Positions 27,501-34,793 of a DNA stretch of 64,000 nt are shown one piece after another. How positions within the stretch are numbered: position 1 is the first letter of the stretch; every line of letters begins with the position of its first letter. Made by a program: the position numbers and the translations under genes. Origin of the DNA: Aliagarivorans marinus DSM 23064 (GTDB lineage: Bacteria > Pseudomonadota > Gammaproteobacteria > Enterobacterales > Celerinatantimonadaceae). Below the pieces are notes generated by a model. The model saw only the letters and a program-made list of their open reading frames with translations. It was not told where the DNA came from and made no database searches. The stretch is taken from positions 124,001-188,000 of the forward strand of contig NZ_KE386910.1 of assembly GCF_000429485.1 (NCBI RefSeq), in the 5' to 3' direction.

Positions 27501-28078
27501 TAGCAAACTGGCTAAGCACTGTAATGACTACGCCCTTGATGCTTGGCGAAGAGAACGATGTTAGCTTGGCGTCACTCGAACTGAGGCAAGTATTGCCAGA
27601 GATGGAGTTTATGCTTTCAGTTGATGGCAGCGTGAGCGCCGAGCAGTTTAACCGCTTATTAAAGGAGTACCCCTTGCTCGCCCAGAACGTTGCCGGGCTC
27701 GATTTCAGTCGCTTTCATGGCTTGATGCGCGGTTTTATCGACCTTAGCTTTGAGGCCAACGGTCGTTACTACGTGTGCGACTACAAGAGTAACTATTTAG
27801 GCGATTGCACTGAGGACTATAGCGAGCAAGCGATGAGCAATGCGATGGCCGATCATCGTTATGATGCCCAGCTGCTGTTCTATTGCCTGGCGATGCATCG
27901 CTTCCTTAAGCAGCAACTTGCCGATTATGACTATCAGCGCGACTTTGGCGGAGCCTTGTATCTGTTCTTACGCGGCATTGATGGCACGGAGGGCGGCTAT
28001 GGTCAGTTGTTTATCAAGCCGCCGCTGGCGCTGATAGAGTCCTTGGATCGATTACTGGGAGGAAGCACTCATGCTTAA
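24530..28078 (+). CDS. recB: Exonuclease V beta subunit RecB
   Basis: 1182 residues: UvrD-like 3'-5' helicase with Walker A EASAGTGKTYT (about 18-28), Walker B LIDEFQDTDPLQF (about 381-393) and GDPKQSIYAFRGAD, then helicase motif VTIHASKGLEYPVV and LYVAITRA. The C-terminal nuclease domain keeps the GFIDL and CDYKSN catalytic motifs. AGGAGG precedes the ATG inside recC; the end overlaps recD by 8 bp. Confidence 0.97.
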   Translation: MQVLNAKTVHLPGRSIIEASAGTGKTYTIASLYLRYVVEQPLGRSLTPENILVVTFTRAATAELRERIRARLHSAVNCFKGKPSEGDEIIDDLLERYADEREQVLKRLYAAEKSMDEAAIFTIHGFCHRALSDQQVTASPSAQSQLLEDDSLLAKQCLADFWRQAIYPLRGDDYQAVVSALGCKEPNALFPTLYPLLSRKSLNLSPKPLAIDPASAVLQRLSGSKQAWQDFVAAIKENLEQVAVEIASLPRLNRKTIDKHCAAIVDDSEAAQPSKASRVAFDYIFDKVATADDKGLDVDLSQCRALLQQWQAAASELDIAAALKSQALDYLAKQLAHEKARLSLQSPDDLMTRLAELLAQPESGERIAKQLRQQYPVALIDEFQDTDPLQFAIFEQLFNHDDCSWMMIGDPKQSIYAFRGADIHTYVEAKQDTQQAAHYTLDKNYRSAASMVAATNALFSTCKDSAFIDAQIPFSAVNSHDQGDKGALELDGQVQPSLQIWQFDEDTMVGDSAARCCAQQITDMLNLAVYDRATLGERRLNPGDIAVLVRSRFEAEKISAQLRLRGVRSVFQSRDSVFSTAAAEAVYRVLLAMYEPRNERLVMAALALPLCAKSAKQLSALREDELSWQQHLGHFSDLQQLWQQQGVMAALLSWMEIYQIPAQLLADPLQGERQMADLLHCCELLQHYASALQGEQALLNLYQQLLSGADTQQYGGQQRYLESDRDLVQIVTIHASKGLEYPVVMLPYALASRQPKLAVFPQQGETTVDFSGQQQNLEIADTERLAEDLRLLYVAITRAGFACYLGAAALSKPKGITALDYLLNCPAGDPAERDEALSQLAAQNSGLVALAKPEDAFSQYQANDDAEQSTSPAKRFDGTIDKGWRLTSYSAMARKLHSPELEPGAGDEVLDEQSSIEVELDSPLPLAPVPTQFSFAKGADAGNALHDILEAIFQGKAGDFQCLDLQAVESLAEDAMQRAGLNVEAPWPAVVANWLSTVMTTPLMLGEENDVSLASLELRQVLPEMEFMLSVDGSVSAEQFNRLLKEYPLLAQNVAGLDFSRFHGLMRGFIDLSFEANGRYYVCDYKSNYLGDCTEDYSEQAMSNAMADHRYDAQLLFYCLAMHRFLKQQLADYDYQRDFGGALYLFLRGIDGTEGGYGQLFIKPPLALIESLDRLLGGSTHA

Positions 28079-29963
28079 GCAAACCCAGCGCCTTTCCTTT
28101 ATCGACCACGCGGCATTTACTGAGGCCTGCGAGCAGGGGCAGCTAAGAGCCATCGACTGGCGCTTTGCCCGGTTTATGGCAGAGCAAGCCAGTGCCCATC
28201 ATGAGTTGGTGTTCTACAGCACGCTGCTGCTTAGTCAGCGCCAAGGCGATGGCCACGTGTGTATTCGCTTTGAGCACTACCAACACAGCCAACTAGTGGC
28301 CTTTGAGGGGCACACTGGCTACCAGTTTCCGGACACGAATAGCTGGGCGGTTATGCTACAAGCGTCAGGTGTAGCGGGTGAGCCCCGAACGGCGGACAAA
28401 AGGGCTGAGTGCGCGTTGCCCTTAGTGGTCGAGTTCGGACGGCTATATCTTGGGCGTTATTGGTTCTATGAAACGCAGGTAGCGAACAGCTTGGTGGAGC
28501 GAGCAACTCTCCAGCACCGGGTCGACGATAAGCGCTTACATGGCTTGCTTGGCCAGTTGTTTGAGGCAGGTGAGCAGCCAAACTGGCAACAGCTGGCTTG
28601 TGCCAGTGCTTGCCGTAGCGGTTTGTCGGTGATTACCGGTGGCCCGGGGACCGGCAAAACCACCACGGTAATTCGTCTTCTGGCCAGTTTGCTGGCTTTG
28701 CATGACAAGCCCGAGTCCTTAGTGATACGCATGGCGGCACCTACCGGTAAAGCGGCTGTGCGTATGAGCGAGTCAATCCGCAATGCTAAATCGTCATTAA
28801 CGCTGGATGCAGGCTTGGTGGAATTGATTCCTGAGCAGGCCAGTACCTTACATCGTCTGTTAGGACCGATCCCCGGCTCCATTCACTTTCGCCACGATCA
28901 AGACGCGCCAGTGCACGCCGACGTGCTAGTGGTCGACGAGGCTTCAATGATCGACCTGTCGATGATGACCAAGCTGCTGGCAGCGCTTCCGCGCCATTGC
29001 CGCTTGATCTTGCTCGGCGACAAAGACCAGCTGAGCTCGGTGGAGGCGGGGAGTATATTAGGTGACGTGTGCTCGGTGATCCGCCCTATAGCCAATGGAG
29101 CGCTGATGAGCTACAGCGCAGATCAAGCCGGGTTCTTGAGTGCGGCGACCGGGGCCGACCTGAAACAGCATATCCGTGCGGTATCGCCAGTGGCCGATAG
29201 CCTGACTATGCTGCAAAAGAGCTGGCGCTTTGGCGGTGGTATTGGCAGCCTGGCCAGCGCGGTCAACGCGGGTGATAGTCGACAGGCCCTTAGCTTGCTG
29301 CAAGACCGCGAGCTTGACGATATCAATTGGACCCAAAAACAGCTGCTTAAGCACACGGTAGAATTAGCCGTTAGTCACTATCAAGACTATTTGGCCATGC
29401 TGGATGGCGAGCCCCTTGCCGTGCTAAACAGCTTTGAGCAGTTCCGCGTACTGTGTGCCAGCCGCAAGGGCGAGCTGGGTACTCTGGAGGTAAACCTAGC
29501 CATCGAGAAGCGCTTAGCGGCACGTGAGCTTATCTCGCGCCAGCAAGAGTTCTATCCCGGCCGGCCGGTGATGATCACCCGCAATGATCATCAGTTGAAA
29601 CTCTACAATGGTGATATCGGTATCACCTTACACGACTCAAGTTCTGGGCAGCTTTACGTGCACTTCGCCGGGGTAGACGGCTCGACCCGGCGCATTTTGC
29701 CAGCTCGTTTGCCAAGCCATGACACCGCCTTTGCTATGACCATTCATAAGTCGCAGGGCTCAGAGTTTTCGACGGTGGCGATCTGCCTACCCGAGGAGCC
29801 GGGCTTTAGTAGTTTGCTCGTTAAGGAGTTGCTCTACACCGCAATCACTCGGGCGAAGAAGGCCTTAACCCTGTATGCGAATCGCCGAAGTTTGCTGAAC
29901 TGCTGCGAGTCGTACACGCAACGTGATTCGGGATTGGCCCTGCGCTTACATGGGCCTGACTAG
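28071..29963 (+). CDS. recD: Exonuclease V alpha subunit RecD
   Basis: 630 residues, the 5'-3' SF1 helicase of RecBCD. Walker A GGPGTGKTTTVIR (about 190-202), Walker B VVDEASMIDLSMM, GDKDQLSSVEAGS and the C-terminal TIHKSQGSEF and YTAITRAKK helicase motifs are present. Start overlaps recB. No clear terminator follows; the next gene has its own promoter-like leader. Confidence 0.96.
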   Translation: MLKQTQRLSFIDHAAFTEACEQGQLRAIDWRFARFMAEQASAHHELVFYSTLLLSQRQGDGHVCIRFEHYQHSQLVAFEGHTGYQFPDTNSWAVMLQASGVAGEPRTADKRAECALPLVVEFGRLYLGRYWFYETQVANSLVERATLQHRVDDKRLHGLLGQLFEAGEQPNWQQLACASACRSGLSVITGGPGTGKTTTVIRLLASLLALHDKPESLVIRMAAPTGKAAVRMSESIRNAKSSLTLDAGLVELIPEQASTLHRLLGPIPGSIHFRHDQDAPVHADVLVVDEASMIDLSMMTKLLAALPRHCRLILLGDKDQLSSVEAGSILGDVCSVIRPIANGALMSYSADQAGFLSAATGADLKQHIRAVSPVADSLTMLQKSWRFGGGIGSLASAVNAGDSRQALSLLQDRELDDINWTQKQLLKHTVELAVSHYQDYLAMLDGEPLAVLNSFEQFRVLCASRKGELGTLEVNLAIEKRLAARELISRQQEFYPGRPVMITRNDHQLKLYNGDIGITLHDSSSGQLYVHFAGVDGSTRRILPARLPSHDTAFAMTIHKSQGSEFSTVAICLPEEPGFSSLLVKELLYTAITRAKKALTLYANRRSLLNCCESYTQRDSGLALRLHGPD

Positions 29964-30101
29964 GGCCCTGACATCCGCCTTTCCCTCACCTAAGCGACAG
30001 AAGTTAAAGGGTTTTCTTTGAGCTACACTGCGCAGTGCAAAGAATGTTCTTCTCGCATAAATATAACGAATAACTCCATAAAAGTCGCAATTACCAGTCA
30101 T

Positions 30102-30276
30102 TGGTGCTATATTCCGCCGCGTTTTAGCACCAGGCTGTCTGTTTGCTTATGCCTTCTAAGACGCTTGTTACGCAGGGAGGATGTTAACAAGTTAGGCATT
30201 TTTTGCAGACGGTTGAGGAAAAACCGACTTGCCGTGAGCGGAATGTACACGGCAGACACAACATTGGAGCACTTTC
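30102..30276 (+). promoter_or_regulatory. Promoter and structured leader (candidate attenuator) of the alanine symporter gene
   Basis: In the 313-bp gap after recD (29964-30276) an extended -10 like TGCTATATT lies at 30105-30113. Downstream, nested stems can form: CTGTCTG (30135-30141) with CAGACGG (30206-30212), ATGCCT (30149-30154) with AGGCAT (30194-30199), and CTTGTTA (30164-30170) with TAACAAG (30185-30191). The middle stem is directly followed by six T, like an intrinsic terminator, while the outer stem overlaps that T-run's far side. Another stem, GCCGTG with CACGGC, follows at 30231-30252 ahead of the GGAG ribosome site. I could not fit it to the glycine riboswitch that precedes similar genes in vibrios. 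The 29964-30101 part shows nothing. Confidence 0.5.
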
Positions 30277-31725
30277 ATGATTCAACTACTCGAATCAGCA
30301 ATTAACTCGGTAAACGGGTTGCTGTGGAGCCACCTGATTATTTATGCACTGGTTGGCGCTGGCATCTTCTTCACCTTTCGCCTTGGCTTTGTCCAATTCC
30401 GCATGTTCAAACACGGCGTATCCGTTCTAAAAGGCGGCCAATCTCAAGACGCTTCGGGCCTCTCTTCTAAACAAGTTTTCTGGACCTCTATGGCAGCCCG
30501 TGTGGGCACCGGTAACATGGCGGGCGTGGTTGTCGCTATCACCGCTGGTGGCCCGGGTGCCGTATTCTGGATGTGGGCAATTGCCATGCTAGGTATGGCT
30601 ACTGCATTCGTAGAGTCTACTCTGGCTCAGGTTTACCGCGTAAAAGAGGCCGATGGCCAATACCGCGGTGGCCCTGCCTACTACATGGAACAAGGCCTGA
30701 ACGCTCGTTGGTTGGGCGCGTTGTTCTCAGTATTGCTGATTATTGCCTTCGGTTTCGCCTTCAATGGCGTACAAGCTAATACCATTGCTGATTCTCTGGG
30801 CAGCGCCTACGGCTTTAACGAAACCTACGTGGGCATCGCCATCGTTGCTGCTACCGCTTGGGTTATCACCGGCGGTCTGAAGAAGATCGGTAAAGTTGCT
30901 TCTACTTTGGTGCCTGTGATGGCACTGGCCTACCTGAGCATCTCTTTGGTTGTGATCCTGCTGAACATCAGCGAACTGCCGGGCGTACTGGTTGCCATCG
31001 TTAAGAGCGCTTTTGGTATGGAGCAAGCTGCTGGTGGCCTGATGGGCGCGCTGATGGCCGGTGTGGCTCGTGGCCTGTTCTCTAACGAAGCCGGTATGGG
31101 TTCTGCGGCTAACATCGCGGCAAGTGCTAATCCAAATCCTAACCACCCTGCGGCGCAAGGCTTTGTGCAAATGCTGGGTGTGTTCGCAGATACCATCGTT
31201 ATCTGTACTGCAACTGCTGCAATGGTACTGATTGTGGGTGTAGACTTCGGTGGCGAGCTGGGCGGTATCGGCCTGCTGCAATCAGCACTGGCTGATGCAC
31301 TAGGCTCATGGACTGCTTACTTCATGACCTTCGCAATCATGCTGTTCTGCTTTACCTCTATTTTCGCCAACTACAGCTACGCAGAAACTAACCTGGTGTT
31401 CCTAACCAAGAATAAGATTGCGCTGTACGTATTCCGTGCCTTGGTTTTGGCGATGGTAATGGTGGGTTCTGTCGCCTCACTGAATATCGTATGGGATTTT
31501 GCCGATGTATCGATGGGCCTAATGGCACTGGTGAACATCGCGGCTATCGTTGCGCTGTCTAAGGTAGCCTTCGCAGTATTTGCCGACTACGAGAAGCAAC
31601 TTAAAGCGGGTAAAAAACCGAGCTTTAACGCTGCCACCGTACCGGGCCTTGAAGCTCAATTGGTTGACCCGATGTGGAAAGACCAAGCGGGTAGCGCAAC
31701 CCCTGCAGGCGCTAAGCTAAAATAA
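30277..31725 (+). CDS. Alanine/glycine:cation symporter (AGCS family)
   Basis: 482 residues, about ten or eleven membrane helices. Takes up small neutral amino acids with Na+ (or H+). Family marks: WTSMAARVGTGNMAGVVVAITAGGPGAVFWMW (about 68-100), GGPAYYMEQGL, and AGVARGLFSNEAGMGSAANIAA. GGAG is placed seven bases before the ATG. Codon use looks like that of a highly expressed gene (few rare codons, many CTG, GGT and GCT). Its leader may regulate it by attenuation, and a strong terminator follows. Confidence 0.94.
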   Translation: MIQLLESAINSVNGLLWSHLIIYALVGAGIFFTFRLGFVQFRMFKHGVSVLKGGQSQDASGLSSKQVFWTSMAARVGTGNMAGVVVAITAGGPGAVFWMWAIAMLGMATAFVESTLAQVYRVKEADGQYRGGPAYYMEQGLNARWLGALFSVLLIIAFGFAFNGVQANTIADSLGSAYGFNETYVGIAIVAATAWVITGGLKKIGKVASTLVPVMALAYLSISLVVILLNISELPGVLVAIVKSAFGMEQAAGGLMGALMAGVARGLFSNEAGMGSAANIAASANPNPNHPAAQGFVQMLGVFADTIVICTATAAMVLIVGVDFGGELGGIGLLQSALADALGSWTAYFMTFAIMLFCFTSIFANYSYAETNLVFLTKNKIALYVFRALVLAMVMVGSVASLNIVWDFADVSMGLMALVNIAAIVALSKVAFAVFADYEKQLKAGKKPSFNAATVPGLEAQLVDPMWKDQAGSATPAGAKLK

Positions 31726-31740
31726 GCGTTCACGCTTTAG

Positions 31741-31775
31741 AAAAAAGGCCAGCATGATGCTGGCCTTTTTTTTTT
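31741..31775. terminator. Bidirectional terminator
   Basis: AAAAGGCCAGCA and TGCTGGCCTTTT make a 12-bp stem with a tiny loop, flanked by an A-run and a run of ten T. It serves the alanine symporter gene and the converging LysE gene. Confidence 0.93.
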
Positions 31776-31792
31776 ATGTCTGAAGAACGCGA

Positions 31793-32413
31793 CTACCCCA
31801 ACACCAACCAAAGCGCGACGCCAATCATCAGGCTGCCCGAAATGCGATTCATCAAGCGTACGTTACCACTGCGATTAAGGAACAAGCGCAGGCTCTTGCC
31901 GCCACTGGCGTAGATAAGCATACAGGTCAGCTCGCTCAGTGCGATGATCACCACCATAGTGCTCAGTTGCGGCCAAAGAGCGCGCTCATGTTCGATAAAC
32001 GGCGGCAGCAAGGAAATCATAAATGCCCAGCCCTTGGGGTTGGCGATTGCGGTGACAAAGCCTTGAGTGGCCAAATCCTTACGACCAATCTTTGGCGGGG
32101 CTGATAGGGTATCTGGAATCGCCATCTTCCCCCGCGAGCGCCACATCTGAATACCGAGGTAGGCCAAATAGCTGCCGCCAATCAGTTTAAACACGGTGAA
32201 CATCTGAGGATAGCTGAGCATGATGGCAGCCACGCCAAGCACGGCGGCAATAGCGACCAGGCTAACGCCCACCATTTCGCCGGCCATCATCCATAGCGAG
32301 CGGCGAATACCCACGGTCATACCCAGCGTCATCGCGAGGGTCATACACATACCGGGGGTAATGGAGACTAAAAAGAAGGTAGGAATAAACAACAAAAGGT
32401 TAGTGAGGTCCAC
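31793..32413 (-). CDS. LysE/RhtB family amino acid exporter
   Basis: 206 residues with about six membrane helices. The N-terminal FIPTFFLVSITPGMCMTLAMTLGMTVGIRRSLWMM region and LIGGSYLAYLGIQMWRS are typical of the LysE/RhtB exporters, which expel amino acids such as lysine, homoserine or threonine. Starts with GTG at 32413. Substrate cannot be read from the sequence. It faces the alanine symporter gene across a shared terminator. Confidence 0.88.
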   Translation of the reverse strand: MDLTNLLLFIPTFFLVSITPGMCMTLAMTLGMTVGIRRSLWMMAGEMVGVSLVAIAAVLGVAAIMLSYPQMFTVFKLIGGSYLAYLGIQMWRSRGKMAIPDTLSAPPKIGRKDLATQGFVTAIANPKGWAFMISLLPPFIEHERALWPQLSTMVVIIALSELTCMLIYASGGKSLRLFLNRSGNVRLMNRISGSLMIGVALWLVLG

Positions 32414-32526
32414 GAGACTACATCCAAAACATCAAGGTTAAACAGAAATACTGGAGCCAGAGGCGGCATAAGAGTAAAATCGCCTTTTTTCGATATGCTA
32501 AGCAAGCACATTCACAGGAAAGCTTA

Positions 32527-33111
32527 ATGGCGATTACCCAAAACACCGTTGTTACCATGAACTACACCGTTAAAGCAAACGGTGAGCAGCTAGACACCAC
32601 CGCAGGCAAAGCGCCACTGGCGGTACTTATTGGCCATATGCAGTTGGTTCCAGGCCTGGAAGCTGCGCTTATTGGCAAGCAAGCCGGTGACGCCTTCGCA
32701 CTGGAGTTAGAGCCGGCCGATGCCTACGGTGAACGCAACGACAACCTGGTACAAGCGGTACCGCTGTCTATGTTTGGCGAGATAGAAGTGGAAGCCGGCA
32801 TGCAGTTCCGTGCAACCACCGAAGAAGGCGAGCAGTCGGTGATGGTGATTGCCGTTGAAGGCGACGATGTAATTGTTGATGGCAACCACCCTTTGGCTGG
32901 CGTGGGCCTGTCATTTGACGTTGAAATCGTCGAAACCCGCGAAGCGACTGAAGAAGAGATCGCTCACGGCCACGCCCATCAGCCTAGCAGCGGTTGCTGT
33001 GGCGGTAACGGCGGCTGTGGTAGCCACGACAAGGGCGATGACCACGAGTGTTGTGGTGGCAAAGGCCATGAAGACGACGATCATGAATGTTGCGGTGGCA
33101 AGGGCCACTAG
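32527..33111 (+). CDS. slyD: FKBP-type peptidyl-prolyl isomerase SlyD
   Basis: 194 residues: FKBP domain interrupted by the insert-in-flap chaperone domain (about 72-125), then a metal-binding tail rich in His and Cys (about 146-194) that helps nickel delivery to hydrogenase in E. coli. The tail contains two near-identical repeats around DHECCGGKGH. PPIase residues around MQLVPGLEAALIGK and DAYGERN are conserved. AGGAAAGCTTA precedes the ATG. Confidence 0.93.
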   Translation: MAITQNTVVTMNYTVKANGEQLDTTAGKAPLAVLIGHMQLVPGLEAALIGKQAGDAFALELEPADAYGERNDNLVQAVPLSMFGEIEVEAGMQFRATTEEGEQSVMVIAVEGDDVIVDGNHPLAGVGLSFDVEIVETREATEEEIAHGHAHQPSSGCCGGNGGCGSHDKGDDHECCGGKGHEDDDHECCGGKGH

Positions 33112-33127
33112 GCCATTCTTGCTGCAG

Positions 33128-34666
33128 CTATAACTGGTCTTCAATGGGTAGCCACGATGCTACCCATACTTGGAAACGCCTCCACCAAGAGGCGTTTGGT
33201 TCTGAGCGGTGTTGCCGTAATTCACCGTTACCCTGATACTCCCGCCATCTTACACGCTTACCCTCCAGCTCAACAAAGTACACATCTTGCTTCAAGTCGC
33301 TGAATGCCCCTTGGTAGACAAAGCTGGCCAGCTCTGGACAATCAAACAGCAGGCCCATCTCACTGTTGATATTGATGGAGCGCGGATCCCAGTTAAAGCT
33401 GCCGATAAACACCTGTGTTTGATCAAATACGAACACCTTACTGTGCAGGCTTGAGCGCTGAGCTTGATTACCGAAAAACTTCACCCGTTTATCTTGAGGT
33501 GCATCTGCTTTTAGCTCAAACAGATTAACCCCGGCTTCCAGCAACTGCTTTCGGTAGCGCTGATAGCCAGAGTGCACGGCGACTACATCGGTGGAGGCCA
33601 GTGAGTTGGTAAGAATCGAGATCTCGATACCTTTCTCGGCGAGGTCCGCCAGCCCTTCAGCGCCATGCTTACGCGGAACAAAGTAGGGCGACGCTACCAC
33701 AACGCTTTCGGTTGAGCGCACCATGCTCAGCCCCAGCTTGGTTGCAACCTCAGAGCCCACCAATACCCCGGGGGTGTCACTCAACAAGGTGGCCTCGCAG
33801 CCAAATAGCGTTAGCTCGCTAGCTTGCTGAGTAAAATAGTCTTCAAAGCGTTGGGTTGCCTGTAGGTAAGGGCGCAATGATTGCGCGTAGAGCTGTTGCT
33901 CAAGCTCGAGCAATACCTTGTGGGTATCCGCAGGCGGGCTCGCCAAGGCTTCGATGGGGTAGGCGATGTGGTGATTCCAATACTCGTCAAAACTTTGCTG
34001 AATGTCGGCCACCACCGGACCGAAGACGATAGCATCGAGGTCGCTGAACTCCATATCATGGCGGGCACTGAAGTACTCATCGCCAATGTTTCGCCCGCCG
34101 ACTATCGAAAAAGCGCCGTCGACAGTGAGTGATTTATTGTGCATACGATGGTTTAAGCGCGAGAAGCTATGCACAAACTGGCTGCCACGATAGCGGCGGT
34201 CGTAGAAGGGGTTGTAAACCCGTACAGAAAAATTGGGGTGAGCGGCGAGGGTGTTCAGCAGTTGGTCAAACCCGGAAGTACTGATGTCGTCTACCAGCAA
34301 GCGCACCCGCACGCCGCGCTCAGCCGCTCGGAGTAGGGCAACGAGAAACAGTTTACCGGTGAGGTCGTTGTTGAGTCGATAGTACTGGGCATCTACGCTG
34401 ACTTCGGCGTGCTCAATCAATTCCCAACGTGCAGCAAAGGCGCTAATGCCGCTACTTAACAGGGTAACGCCGTTGCTGCCAGTGATAAGCATGGCATGCT
34501 CGGATGCGGCCTCGGCCAATGTGCTGGCAGGGTCGAGTAATATCGCCTCGCTGGGGTGTTTAAGTGCATCAATATGGCTTTGCTCCGGGCGTTGGGCGCA
34601 AGAAAACAGCTGGAAGCTGACGGCCAGTGTGAGCATGCATGCAAAGATACGGCGTTTTAACGACAA
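33128..34666 (-). CDS. Phospholipase D family lipoprotein (ClsC-like cardiolipin synthase)
   Basis: 512 residues with a lipoprotein-like signal (FQLFSC, Cys near 23) and two HKD motifs, HNKSLTVDG (about 178-186) and HSKVFVFD (about 413-420), each followed by GGRNIGDEY or GSFNWDPRS. This arrangement resembles E. coli ClsC (YmdC), which makes cardiolipin from phosphatidylglycerol and phosphatidylethanolamine. E. coli ClsC works with YmdB; no ymdB homologue is adjacent. The start is TTG at 34666 behind AGGAA, needed to keep the basic n-region of the signal. Confidence 0.85.
   Translation of the reverse strand: MSLKRRIFACMLTLAVSFQLFSCAQRPEQSHIDALKHPSEAILLDPASTLAEAASEHAMLITGSNGVTLLSSGISAFAARWELIEHAEVSVDAQYYRLNNDLTGKLFLVALLRAAERGVRVRLLVDDISTSGFDQLLNTLAAHPNFSVRVYNPFYDRRYRGSQFVHSFSRLNHRMHNKSLTVDGAFSIVGGRNIGDEYFSARHDMEFSDLDAIVFGPVVADIQQSFDEYWNHHIAYPIEALASPPADTHKVLLELEQQLYAQSLRPYLQATQRFEDYFTQQASELTLFGCEATLLSDTPGVLVGSEVATKLGLSMVRSTESVVVASPYFVPRKHGAEGLADLAEKGIEISILTNSLASTDVVAVHSGYQRYRKQLLEAGVNLFELKADAPQDKRVKFFGNQAQRSSLHSKVFVFDQTQVFIGSFNWDPRSININSEMGLLFDCPELASFVYQGAFSDLKQDVYFVELEGKRVRWREYQGNGELRQHRSEPNASWWRRFQVWVASWLPIEDQL
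33144..33197. terminator. Two adjacent perfect hairpins downstream of slyD, inside the 3' end of the phospholipase D gene
   Basis: ATGGGTAGC / GCTACCCAT (33144-33167) and AAACGCCTC / GAGGCGTTT (33174-33197) are two perfect 9-bp stems, each with a 6-base loop, six bases apart. They start 33 bp after the slyD stop and lie within the last codons of the converging gene. They probably end slyD transcripts although T-runs are short. Confidence 0.5.
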
Positions 34667-34756
34667 ATGAGTTCCTGATTACCTAGTCATCTGATTGTTT
34701 ATTATACCCTTTTTCTTATGTGCTTAACTTAGGCTATCGTCAAAGTTTAATTTGGT

Positions 34757-34762
34757 TATAAT
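34757..34762 (+). promoter_or_regulatory. -10 element upstream of ygiQ
   Basis: A consensus TATAAT lies 31 bp before the ygiQ ATG; no good -35 match is seen at 16-18 bp. It excludes the TTG at 34752 as start, because that would be upstream of transcription. Confidence 0.4.
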
Positions 34763-34793
34763 TGCGCCCCCGAGCGTCAAAGAGCCCCAGTCC

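Noticed and set aside
29964-30276. Glycine riboswitch before the alanine symporter gene
   Set aside because: The conserved core pieces of that aptamer could not be found; only unrelated stems are visible.
30018-30305. 95-codon plus-strand frame before the alanine symporter gene
   Set aside because: It covers the folded leader, overlaps the symporter start and looks like no protein; the strong stems explain the sequence better.
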